NCBI GenBank assembly: GCA_021234535.1
Contig: CM037840.1
Span: forward strand, 21,073,059 to 21,137,058
Direction of reading: 5' to 3'
Source: Stichopus chloronotus
Lineage: Eukaryota; Echinodermata; Holothuroidea; Aspidochirotida; Stichopodidae
DNA: 64,000 nt
The translations under genes and the position numbers were made by a program. Below are positions 36,801-48,100 of the stretch, piece after piece (the first letter of the stretch is position 1; every line of letters starts with the position of its first letter). The notes under the pieces were generated by a model, which saw nothing but the letters and a program-made list of their open reading frames with translations, had not been told where the DNA came from and did no database searches.

Positions 36801-39800
36801 CAAAATTCCCAAAAGACAAGCAATTGGTTTTTTAATTTGCTTTACCAAGATAAAATTTCTTGCATACAGAGGGAATTTTTTTAGCATGATAAGTGACCAT
36901 TGACCTCTGAAGTCACTTAGACAGGTATTATCAGTCCCAGAGGGATTTTTATGTAACAAGTGACTTTACAAATCCTGAGAGCTGTGATTTGTCATATTGA
37001 TTTGGATTACCTATGAAATATTTTTTACTCCAAGATATGATCAGATAGTAGTTATATTTTGGATACATCCAGCAAGGGAAATATGGGCTGTAATGAACTG
37101 ACTTCAAAGATACAACTTGTAACTGTAATATCAACATATACCATGTGATGGCTGCTCAATTCTTGGCAATCAATAGCAAATCTGGAAGGACACTGGAAGA
37201 AAACTTCTGTGAATAATATGAAATTTCAATTTCAAACTTTTAAACTAGTTCAAGTTTATTTTTTCACCTCAGAATACTAGCAATTAACAATAATGTACCA
37301 TACAACGTATTAGGAAAATATAATAGCATTCAACGTGAAAGGAGCCAGAGAGAAACAGAAATGCTTTTACTAAGTCTGATCCCCTTGAAAAAGAGAAAAT
37401 CATTGTATAGAGTTAAGCAAAAAGGTAAGAAAAAATTACAAATAGAACAAAAGAACATTTGTCCTAACATTAACGGTTTACAACCCAACCTTAAACAATA
37501 TTAGCAGTGTCGAGAAGAAGCTGTTTATACTTTACGTTAAAGGAGTATAGGGAAATACAATGCTTAATATGATCATGAAGGGAATTCCATAGAACATCTC
37601 CAGAGCTCTAATCTGTGACTTTGTGAGACATGTTCTAGAGTATGGAATAGTGAGTAGATGCTTTTTCCTGGTATCATAATTATGATAATGCCTATTTTTA
37701 ACATAAAAATTACAAACTAGAACTAGAAAAAGGCTAATATGCAGTAGTTAAACCTGTTTTACTGCTTTCATTACTTTCAAGTAGTTGTAATGATTTAGTT
37801 TTGCCACATCACATGGTATACTGTATGCAGAAAAGACCAGTACTTGAATTGAGATGGGGTGTCACACTGAATTTCTCTGAGGCACAGTTTTTTAGGAGGG
37901 CAACATTCAAGTATAATAATGGCAAGGAATCACAAAGCCTCTTGGCTTTCTAGTTTGGGGGGGGGGGGCAGAGATGTGCACCTAAGGTAAATGAATATGT
38001 GTGAGTGTAACTGCATAATCTAGGGCAAGTGTTCAAAATTAAATTTGATGAAAAACTGCCACATGGTGAAATTATGTTCATGCAGTCTAGCACAGATCAC
38101 TCACCTGGGGAGGATCCCCCCTTAAAATTTTCTTTTAATCCAAAGGAACTCAGAAGCAAAATGATGCAAAATTTGTCCAATTCTCTAAGCCAAATTTTTT
38201 AGGTAAATTATCTCAGTTGTAAGGAAACTTTTTGAAAAACTTTCTGTGAAACAGTTTTATTCTAGTCATTTTTTGCATGCCACCTCAAAACCATGTAGTG
38301 TGGCACAAGTGGCATGTGTGTATCACTATGTGAGAAAGCCTTAGGTAGGGTAAATTGAACCATTCAGACTTAGACCCCAAAGTCAGATACATTGATCAAC
38401 ATGGAGACAACCTACTGCAAATATGGTGGTGTGTGTTTGGTGGTGTTATCAAGAACCCTAAAAGATGGCAGTGGTTACACTTTACTGGCAGAAATTTGCC
38501 AGACAGCTCATCCATGACTTCTAGAGACTTGCATGTGTGTTGAGAGTAACCAGTTTGTGGACAAGTATTTGAAAGCTGGTAAATCGTTGAAGCATAAACA
38601 GTCTGTTTTTTTTTTCTGGTTGTTTACCAGCCTGCTTTTGATAATCAAACTTGTGCAGCATCATCAGCCATGAGGCTCATTTTGTCTTGAAATTGTCGAG
38701 TTGGAAGGTGGTAAACTTTACAGCACCGAGAAAAGGTTTTTCAAATGTGATTGTTATTGCCCGTCTTTAGCTGAAGTTGCCCTCGATGGTGATGTATGTA
38801 GCTTTCAGATTTATGTTGATTTTCTTCTTTCTTCAGATCATTTTCATGTTCGGTGAGTACATGAAGTCAAAGTATCCAGGCCAATATCTCTCCAAAGGTC
38901 AGAATATGCGCAGACTTCTCATCGAGGCGTACGAAGAGGCTTTCAAGAAATACGATGTCGTTGCTATGCCGACCATTCCTTTCACTGCCCCAAAATTGCC
39001 ACCCAGTGACATCAACGCATCTGGTAAGACAAGTATTTTATTTTGTCAGTTTTTGTTTTTGATTCGATTCAAAACTTGTCTGTCTCAAAGAATGATTTTA
39101 AGTCAACATGTTTTGTTCAAGGCTGATCAGTCTGCAAAATATGTGAAAACATATCTAGTGACTAGACATTTCAGGGATCTATAATTGATGATAATAATAA
39201 GCCATGACAACCCAATTTTGTTAGCATTTTTCATGATTATGCAAAAGGACTTTTTGAAGGAGGACAAAGTCTGGTACACTTGCTCAGTTCTGCTCTTATA
39301 TTAACAGATATACTGTGTTGCTATACTACTTGTATATACATGTGTGTAGGTGCTTTATACATTCGACTATCAGGTTTTCTAAGAATGATCAAAAAGATGA
39401 ACAAAAATATTTTGTAAAATGTAAGATAAAATTGCAAACTTTTTTTGCGGTTCTTGTTTCTAATTTTTAGAGACGAGATGGTTGAAATTAAAGTAAATAA
39501 AGAGTGATAGTCATCAGAGTAAATGAATCATGTGTAGTTGCTGCATGCGAGAGAGTCATTTTAAGTGTATCCTATGTCCAATGAGTAATAAATGTCAGTC
39601 ACTGTAGTAATTCTCTGTTAATTATTTTCTTCATTCTAAAGTTACCTGTATCCGCAAATGTAGAAATCCTTAGAAATGTGAATATCGAAGGAAAAACAGA
39701 AATTTTCTAGGACAGTAGTAAACACACAAGTAGCACTGTTGGATTGTTGGTATAGAAGGAGACAACAGTCCATTTTGGGTCTGGGCAAAGGTAGAGGTGG

Positions 39801-41428
39801 ATTCAAAGGTCACCAGAAATTCCTAGCATGGTAGTAGGATATGCATTAGTTGCGCAGAGACAGGTGAGTTCATCACTTGTCAGTATCCAAATCAGATCAG
39901 TTTTGTGATAACAAATCACCTCGTGATTGTGAGACTCGCCCCCAAAAAAGATTAAAAACAAAACAAACAATATAGCTACTCCATTGTTACATGCATTCAG
40001 TCTGAAAATGATTCTCAAACCAAACTTAAGTTTTGACATTTCAAAGAGGAACAAAGTGGAAGAACAATTTACCTTTCTAGTTTTAGCTTGAAGTGAAATA
40101 TTAAAGATTGTAGCTGTTCGTGGTAAAAGGCCCGCAACTAAGTAACGATGCCAAAAGCTCGACTGGAATTATACGCTCATTGGTTTATTTCTGCTTTAAT
40201 TCCCCTTCCCAATTCCGTAATTCCATGAAACTACAAAAATACAATAAATACAAAATACAATACTGACAAAACTACAAAAATAGAAAATCTTACAAAATAT
40301 AAATATAAAATCAAAATATGACCAGTAGAATTGCACTAAATTATGAGTTACGCAAACTGCGACGTTACACATCTATACTGCATGTAAGCCCTTACATGTT
40401 ACGTGACAACTATATATACTTTGAGAAAAGATTGACCACTCCTTGGGACAAATGTGAGAACGAACTAGCAAAACCAATAGCTGAACTCACCGCAAACCAG
40501 GCTCAAGTATAAATTGGCAATTACAAATACACATGTTAAAGTCACAATTGGCAAACGCATAATTTAACCCAGTACAGCAAGTAATTATGTACCTCTTTGG
40601 GTCCAAATTTACTCCAAAATTACAGTAAGTGAAAACACACCCACGCTACAGTACATGCCTATGCAAGGTACTGCATCCATCAGTAACGGACCTAAAAGCA
40701 TGTACTTGGTCAGACGTCTAGGCATGGAATGAGACTGTTTGGCTGCACATGTACAGTAGCTGCCTTGCCATTCAAGGCAGCCCATTGACCCATCCTACAC
40801 AAAAATGTACAACAAACCCCAGCAGGTGCAGGAGCAATTAAATCCATCCAACCATTCCCACACCTCTGTATACAATACAAGAATTAATCCAAAGTGCGTT
40901 AGTAATGCACTGCAAAAGACATACAATTCATTACATCTTTAATCCATCTGCCGAAAATCCTCAAAAAGTTCTTCTTGAATCTGCAAGTGACTTTCACTTC
41001 ATTTAAATTCACTCTTGTTGAAGCTAAACCTGCCATGATGATTGCCTTTGGTGTGCTACCAACAAATTTCTTTCTTTATTTTGTAGTATTCTTCTTTTAA
41101 GGCAAACCTGGTTTATAGTCAAATTTAAAAGTGGTATTACTTGAGAAAAACATGTTAAACCTACCATTACCAAATCACTAGACTGTGCTGCCTGAATGTT
41201 TAATTGCCAACTGATTGTCCATTGCTTCCTTCAACAGAGTATGTTCACCACGCCATGGCATGCCCGATGAATACCATGGCCGCCAACGTCACGGGGATGC
41301 CCTCCATTACTGTGAATGGGGGATTCATTGACGGACTTCCTGTCGGGGTCATGTTTACGGCCAAGAAGTTTGAGGAAGTGAAACTTCTTAAAGTGGCCAA
41401 GGTGTTTGAAAGCTCTGTCAAGCCTTAA
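27606..41428 (+). CDS. Amidase-signature family hydrolase (10 exons, 5' exon not found)
   Basis: Exons 27606-27843, 28762-28934, 29444-29583, 30333-30533, 32137-32208, 32735-32900, 34298-34360, 35034-35134, 38837-39023 and 41238-41428 join in one frame: 509 codons and a TAA. Every visible junction is GT/AG with matching phase. The product hydrolyses carboxamide bonds by the amidase-signature mechanism. Numbering from 27608, the catalytic Lys is K101 (VAIKDN), the cis-Ser is S176 (GGSSGGS) and the nucleophile is S200 ([11 protein letters not shown]). Spacings of 75 and 24 equal those of FAAH (142/217/241). The wider pattern, [17 protein letters not shown] and DHLGP, resembles actinobacterial enantioselective amidases. 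I see no transmembrane anchor or signal peptide in the visible part. The first exon lacks an early ATG and begins with two bases of a split codon, so a short upstream exon is missing. The substrate cannot be inferred. Confidence 0.9.
28375..28446 (+). mobile_element. CR1/L2-type LINE or SINE 3' tail
   Basis: The pattern 'tgtacagtgctttgag...ggaaagcgctttataaatagtatta' followed by a TTATT-rich end is the widespread tail of CR1/L2-mobilised retroposons in marine animals. It lies in the first visible intron of the amidase gene. Confidence 0.65.
28762..28934 (+). CDS. Amidase exon with catalytic Lys
   Basis: The sequence contains [14 protein letters not shown], the conserved catalytic-lysine motif, and later [13 protein letters not shown]. 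The acceptor is ...tgttttacag and the donor is GTATTT. Confidence 0.9.
29444..29583 (+). CDS. Amidase exon with cis-Ser motif
   Basis: Encodes [14 protein letters not shown], then [11 protein letters not shown] with the cis-serine. The acceptor (...accgaag) has a weak pyrimidine tract; the donor is GTAAGT in phase 0. Confidence 0.9.
30333..30533 (+). CDS. Amidase exon with nucleophile Ser
   Basis: The sequence encodes [17 protein letters not shown] with the nucleophile, then [14 protein letters not shown]. The most conserved part of the protein, flanked by phase-0 introns. Confidence 0.95.
30790..30920 (+). mobile_element. Possible transposon fragment
   Basis: 'gtggcatatccaggattttctgatagtgg' resembles a motif of the type 'cgtatccaggatt' that I associate with dispersed DNA elements in invertebrates. 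A similar 'attcctggatccgc' occurs next to a poly-C tract at 5625. Evidence is weak. Confidence 0.25.
31540..31960 (+). repeat. Degenerate ~40 bp tandem repeat
   Basis: The unit 'ttgatgatattcatcatggcagaatgttacta' recurs roughly nine to ten times with variable length inside an amidase intron. Confidence 0.85.
32137..32208 (+). CDS. Amidase exon (72 nt)
   Basis: Encodes [12 protein letters not shown] and a short linker. This matches the 'iaGrDg.DpRQ' block after the nucleophile region. Both ends are phase 0. Confidence 0.85.
32735..32900 (+). CDS. Amidase exon (166 nt)
   Basis: Encodes [13 protein letters not shown] and an alpha/beta segment ending VSIPLHKL. The duplicated locus at 49,943 has an exon of identical length and phase. 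Confidence 0.85.
34133..34233 (+). repeat. ~37-bp tandem repeat, about three copies
   Basis: Copies of 'attgttttatatccagatatagcattaatgctc' precede the 63-nt amidase exon. The last copy ends about 65 bases before the acceptor. Confidence 0.85.
34298..34360 (+). CDS. Amidase exon (63 nt)
   Basis: Encodes [13 protein letters not shown] and ends before a glycine-rich junction. The acceptor ...ctttcctcag is good. The 63-nt length and phase are shared with the duplicate at 51,180. Confidence 0.8.
35034..35134 (+). CDS. Amidase exon (101 nt)
   Basis: Encodes [16 protein letters not shown] plus a basic helix; the donor GTACTA is weak. In the duplicate the 3' half of this exon is missing. Confidence 0.8.
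36201..36231 (+). repeat. (GT)n-like microsatellite
   Basis: A tgtgtgtgtgtgtgtgagtgtatgtgtgtgtg run directly precedes the TGACCT-family array. Confidence 0.85.
36339..36351 (+). promoter_or_regulatory. Perfect DR1 nuclear-receptor motif in repeat
   Basis: AGGTCA-A-AGGTCA, the consensus for RXR heterodimers and HNF4/COUP-type receptors. An identical copy is at 36629-36641 in the third repeat unit. Function is unproven. Confidence 0.4.
36629..36641 (+). promoter_or_regulatory. Second perfect DR1 motif in repeat
   Basis: AGGTCA-A-AGGTCA again, exactly 290 bases downstream of the first, at the same position in its repeat unit. Confidence 0.4.
38837..39023 (+). CDS. Amidase exon (187 nt)
   Basis: The sequence encodes [20 protein letters not shown], the conserved 'D.l.mPT.P..a' block near the C-terminus of amidase-signature enzymes. 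The acceptor ...tcttctttcttcag is strong. Confidence 0.9.
41238..41428 (+). CDS. Amidase last exon
   Basis: Encodes [20 protein letters not shown] and [15 protein letters not shown], the typical C-terminal 'G.P..s.P.G...glPvG' block, then stop TAA. Confidence 0.92.
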
Positions 41429-42140
41429 AAGTTTTCTCTGTTATTGGCCTCGAAATGTAATATTTCAATGTATGATGTCACCTTTTGTTCGGGATCCAGT
41501 TTGAAAAAATCATTATTTTGTATTTTTTTAAGTGAGAAGAGTGAAAATGTAGAGGGAAAAAAAAATACAGAAGGAAAAATAATTATACTCTTTAATTAGT
41601 TTGTCATAGCTTTGTTTCAGACTTGTCATGGAAAGTTTTTGAGACACCATACTGCATACCCTGGGTACTCATTTAAAAATAGCTATGAATATTTCAGTGC
41701 CTAATTTTCCTCCTTTGTCACTTACCTGACTGAAACCTGAAAACGATGGATTTCCATGAGTAATATTTGAAATCCTCACGGCAAAGTTAGTGCGCTGACA
41801 TCAGTGTCAAAATGAGACAGTCAGACTATCCCTTTAACTGCCAAGTTTATTACCAAGATGATGATATTTTAAAGTAACCACTGCGGCCAAATAATGACAG
41901 AAAGGAATTGTGAAACTTTGTAAAACTGTGTAGTAGTATATGTATATCTTGCCATTTTAGACATAAGAGCCAGGTGACAGTGGGGAGGGAGAGTGGGGGG
42001 GAGTGGTGGGGTGGAGTGGGTGGTGGGGGAGAGGTTGGGAATGAGTATGATGATTTATCTTATCCTTAGTGTTGCAGAAAACAGTGGACTTACATGGCAA
42101 AGCAGCATATTCTGTCTACATGCAAGATTAAAGTTTTATT
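41429..42140 (+). other. Probable amidase 3' UTR/downstream region
   Basis: After the stop codon the sequence is AT-rich. A strongly G-rich stretch at 41981-42040 has several GGGG/GGGGG runs on the sense strand. An ATTAAA near 42126 and an AATAAA near 42386 are possible poly(A) signals. Confidence 0.35.
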
Positions 42141-45100
42141 AGACTGCTTAGGTAAATTGCTACAGATGAAATGAAATCAATTGTAACAAACTGAAGAAAT
42201 TAGATTGTAGAAAACATGTTAAACTTGCTATAAGTATGACTTGGCAAATTACCAAAAATTATTCCAATGAGTAACATTGAAAATGTGCCACTCAAATGAT
42301 AGGCCTGTCACATTTCATTGTTAAGCTGTTTCACAATTCACCTGCGGATGTTGTTGTTCTGTCAAAATCTTGAAATAACATTTTTAAATAAACGTCTTTT
42401 CTTTTCACTTGGCAACATTGATATATATTCACTCAGAATTATTCCACATAACTGGAAATGGTCACTTTCTTCGAAATTCTCATTTCTGTTCTTTGTTACG
42501 GTTGGGTCTCTTCTTCTCCGTGATGGGACTTTTTAATCGTCCAGGGTAGTACTGTTTATCTGTGGCATTACATATTTTGAATTTAAAGGGCCTAGGTCGT
42601 ATTAAGTACTGTTTTAGAACTCAGTAGCAAGTTAAACATTTAAACTCTTTAGTTGAATGTGTTCAACTATTTCAACAGGTTATTTAGAGAATGCACTGTT
42701 TGTTTTGTGCAGAGTATGGCATATATTAATTGCATTTCAAGAATTTGCATGGTTTCCACGGTTCCCACGGTTCCTAATCGATTGGGTAGCCGGTGACCGG
42801 AATATGAAGCTTTTGTTGGGCTACAAATTCCTTGTGAAGCATTAATACAACATTTTGCCTTGCATGTTGATGTAGCACCATCTATCTTATGTAAGGTACT
42901 GAAAATGATGTGTTCTTTGTTCAGAAAAAGAAACATTTCGTCACATGCATAAAAAATGTTCGTTAGTGACGCTTTGGGTCCGGGAAGCAATTTTTGAACC
43001 AGGTCCTGATATTTTCGTTCAGATGGCTAAACATCTAGTGGAAGCATTCATTTGCAAGTCCGAAATAATTTTGCCTCTCAGTGAAATTATTACCTGTAAA
43101 GGCATCTACCGGTGTTGTTTGTAACAACATTAGATGGCGAAGATTGTGTTTGTTGGACATCACAGTGCAAATATTTTTCAAAGTATTTCATGATTCATAT
43201 TATATATTTTTCTATGTCAGTAAAAGGATTAGATATTTCGAAAATTTTTGAAACAGTTATACCTCATGGGAAAGAGAAAGTTGCACAAAGTTGTATCCTT
43301 CATTACAAAAAGTTGTATGGTGTTGTATACAAAACAGTATGTGAAAAGTATTTCATTTGGAACAAAGTTGTCTGATGTTTTCTACCATAAAAGTACATTT
43401 ATTACAAGTAAGGAAACCGATGGGATAAACTTTGATGGTCATGATACTGGCATAAAAGCTAACATGATGAATTAAAGCTGCTAAAAGTCCCTTTTCCTGC
43501 CTACATTAGCCCCTAAAAACCTTTCCTCCTCTTTTATACCTTTTTGCCTATAGACATTACAACTAGTGTCCTCACCGAATTTACGATACAGCAGAAGAGA
43601 ACCTCGTCATTTGACGTGTAATTAGTGTTAGTGTTTGCTTCCTGAGTGTGATGGAATCACGGTGAGGTGATAACAATAACCTAAGGGTGATGAAGTATCA
43701 TAACAAGCTGTACTTTACCACACTCATCTGTTGCCTCAATGTGGTATGAAAAAAAGGACTTTTAGTAACTTCAAATCATCATGCAATTGGTTATTTAAAT
43801 CAGAAAGAGTTTGTTGAGTATGGAACATAAAATTGCTTGAATTCAGAATATATTAAGAGGCAAATGTATGAATACTGTGGTTCTAGTTTCACTGTAAAGA
43901 CAAAACTTTATTAAAAGAAAGTTTGAGGGACTAATCAAATGTAGGGGCTTCTTGGTTTATGGCATTTGTGGAGAAGCTAAATTTGACCATAAGTGGGAAA
44001 AAGTTCCCAATGTTAATTTCTAAATTATTGACTTAAAAATATTGTACATTCAACAGCAAATCCTGACCAAAGAATCTCTTTATGTTGGTTTTGCCTCTCA
44101 AAAACTTTTGGTGATCATAGTATGAGTTCAGAATCATGAAATCACCAGAAAAAAAATTAAACATGTGTACAGAGCATCTGCTACAGTATCATATTATTGC
44201 ATCTACATGACTTGAGAAATTTTTGTAAATTTGACTTGGATTCACAATTATATTTTAATGATTAAAAATCAAACTTTGGATTAAGAATCTTTGATGATGT
44301 GCTTTTTGTAGAATCTACTATGTTGATATCCATAGATCATGATACGGGTATAATAAATAAAACTAAGGTAACATCATCTTCACTTGTGAAACCTTCATGT
44401 TTATCTCAATTGACAGGGAACATTATTCTTGTCTCTTTGCAAAGACAATTGTTTTTTGGTTTTGGAGGTGATTTCTCTTTCACCTCAAAGGAAACTTGTG
44501 AGTCTTTGGTATGTTGTTGCCAAACATACATCAAACAAATTTCAATTTTTTTTCTCCATTTTATTGCAAATTTAATTCATTTTATCATTTTGAACCAAAT
44601 GTTAAGCTGCAGTTATGTGACTGTCCAACTGTTAGCTCTCTTGGTTGTGAAGCTGTGAGCCGCAACATGATAATGGTCTGATCACACCATACCAAACTCT
44701 TGATGATTTAAAAATTTATTTCTGTATTAAGTCTTATTCTTCTCTTTCAATTTTTGTTGCTTTTCGCAAGTGCAAATTATACCATACTCAATACGTGTAT
44801 ATTCAGTATTTCTACTTATCATTATTCACATTGGAAGAACAAAATGATGCTTGTGTTGTAAATAGTATGATCAGTTATCAAATGGTGAATGTTTTCGTCA
44901 TTGTTAGAACTGAAGTGTGATTGATAGTTGTGATGTATCTGTTAAATTCTTATGAGCCGTAACATGACTGAGGTTAGTTTGGATGGTGCTTAGTCCAACT
45001 CATAAATAACTGGTACATCTCACTGTTGTATATGTGTTTGTATTATGTATGCATTCTGATAAAATTGTGTGCTAGTTAAATTATACCACATTAAAGATGT

Positions 45101-48100
45101 CTACAATTGTCATTGTCAGTAAACAATAATTCATATTTTGTGTGAGTTATATGATCATGTATTAATTTTAACTTCTGTTGGAAAGCATCCATCCAATCAT
45201 TGCAATGGGAGACCTCAGAATGCTTAATGTATGTATAGCTCAAACAATCTTTTTGAAAGTGAAAGAGCCATATACTTTAATCTAGTCTGTCGAATAAACC
45301 TATTCTGACTCGATCACTTTGGCTATTAGCACGGGTCTGTATATATGTGCAGGTATTCTAAATGAGCTGTCACTTGATGTGAAGAGTGTTTTTGCAGATT
45401 CAGGTTTTTTTATTTTAGGAAACTCTTACCCAGTTACAAGTCAGGTGTGCAAAACACTGCTTCCACATGTTTGCACATATGCTACAAAATAAAATGCAGT
45501 ACCAGATAATCAATGCTACTTGGTATGTTGCATTGAATAATATACCAGCACAGCCAGGGTAGAGATATATGGCTACCCATAGGTTAACTGCTTCCTTCAT
45601 GTTACATGTAAGAAGTGCTCGATTGTTAGTAATGTGCAATGGTGTTTTCTTTATAGTTTAGGACACCCTCTGTCCTGTTCATTCCTCCTCATTGGTCTAT
45701 GTCTGCTTGCTTTGTGCTATCATCATCTTGATCTGTTCAAATGTGAAAGAATCTTTCAATGTCTATTTTAAAAGAATAGCCCAGACAATGCTCAAAATGT
45801 TTTCTTAAAAGTCATGATATTAAAGTAAAACACATGTCAGTAACCCTCTGGTTTGAATTTTGTAGATTGCAATCAGAGCAACTTTTATATTAGAGGCTGC
45901 CATCAGTACTTTTCCATCCTTAGAGACTGCCTTCAACACATTTGTATTTCAGAAGCACCCACCAGATTATTTTCACTCGCCTCTTATTGCCATCAGTGGT
46001 CCTTTTGTGGAATATAAAAGTCTATTGTTACAAACCGATAGAAGTGGATGGTGTTCACACAGCCAGTGGAACTTTGCTGGATGTGTATACATCTTCTGAG
46101 CACTGTTTTGGGGTCATTCCTCAAGAAAGGGGTACATTTACTGAACATCTACTGAACACATATGGTTTATCGATACTTATTTTCCTATTTGAAGATGTGT
46201 GCTGTGAAGTGTTCTTACATCTGTCCTTGTTACCTATTTAAAAAGTACAATTATTTCTCTAAAAGTCATCATAGATGCAAAGTATTATGTTCGAAATCTC
46301 AGAAAAGAAATTGAGACTACCAATCGGACTAAACACTCCCCCCAAAATTTTATTTTGGAATAGTTCAGTTTTTACCATCTATGTCACACTTATATGACCT
46401 CAATACTGTGGAATGACCCAATTTTTTTTTGCCTTCATATGGATGATGTATAAACATGTTCTAAGGGATAGGTTAATTGATATGTCAAACATTTTAATTG
46501 AGAGTGGGTGACGAAGTGGTGTATTTCCTAATATTGTTCATTATACTTAAACGTCAGCTGATGTTCAAAGGTCATTTGAATGTAACCTGTTAGACTTAGT
46601 TCTCATGTACCATTATGGTTTACTGTAAGGGAGTAAAAGGAAACATTTTTGTGACAATTCCTTTGAATTACAGAAAACAAGTTTATGAATCTTCTTTCAT
46701 TGAGATGCTCTTCACAGTTTAAGTTCCATGTGAACTAGAATTTTATTTAGCAGTCCTTGAGATGTGTTTGAATATTCATGAAGGTGATGTGTGAATTGAG
46801 TAACGCAAACACATTGATTGACCTGTGGCACTCTCATTTTGGTTCCATCGACCACAAATGTTGTCTTACAATATTCCATTGTCCTCTTGAAATGCTTTTA
46901 TGTTGGCAATTTCAATTAAACACAGCAATTAGAAGGAGCATTGCTTTTATTTAAATAAGCAGATGTATTTGGCGTGTGGACCTGTTTGATGTACTAGGGA
47001 GGGGCGGGGGGGGGGGGTGGATTTGGATGAGGCAGTGTTTGCAGCAGTGCTTTAACACTTAATCTGTTTTATAGATAATACAAAGTACCCATCAAAGAAA
47101 GATTTTTGTTTTTTTCCTGTATCTTCAAATTATGCATGTTTGGGAATCAGAACCATTGTGTCAACAGTGTTGTTCCCATGGAGATTCTGAGAAAGACTTT
47201 TAACCAAACATGGGTTGAAATGAAAAAGATATATTTTCTCTTCACATTTTCTCTTCACATTTCCCTGAATTTAAAACAGTAATTTTTAGAGGCTTTGAGC
47301 TTTTGAACTACACAGACCAAATTTCCAGAAAGAAGATTTTGCTGGATGTAAATTTCATGCCAGAGCATTGACTGACTCTGCTAATTTCTCAGGTTCTTGT
47401 TTATCTCTGTTGTTAGTTTTGACTTATGATGGATTTTACTTTATATCAGTGTTGTAATAAATGAGACGGATTAAACAAGTTTGGTTGTAATTGTTTTAAG
47501 TTTCATGTATTGTTGAGGTTTAATTATATTTGGTTATCATCAGGTTTACAGTGATTAGCTTATTCCATGTGCCAGTTTCAGCATAAATTTATCACCGTCT
47601 CACCATTGTCAGAATCAAGGGTATTAACCAAAGAGAACTACTAGATCCATGTACCCCCTACCAGGGTTGTAGTTGACTTCTCAGTCCTCAAACAGCCTCA
47701 AAGCCTCCAGTCCTTCATGCATATAGTGTTACATCAGACTGCCTCCAGACTTGATTACAACACTGCCCCTTAGATCCCTCAGGTCCTAGCCTGTGATTCA
47801 TATCATATCTTCCAAAGTTAGTGGGCTGTAAAGGACAAGACTTAGAAACAACCAAGGTGAGGTTTGGAATTTAATGGACTACGTACTAGACTAGATCTTA
47901 AATGTACCCCACAATTCAACAAGATGACAGTGCCACATAGTAGTCAGAAGACATATGATCCTAACTGTGAAAGGGCTATCCCCTTTTACCTATCTACGTA
48001 AGAGTTGTGGATGCTCTGTGAGTAAGCATGTACCGAATGATAGTACAATTTACCCCATCATTCAAATAAATGGCAATGAATTTGTAGTAATAGATTTGCA

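Noticed and set aside
40318..40512. 64-residue frame inside the last amidase intron
   Set aside because: AT-rich, without splice sites of matching phase; the neighbouring exons already join perfectly without it.
45942..46241. 99-residue plus-strand open frame
   Set aside because: No similarity to any family I know, not in frame with amidase exons, and no supporting signals.
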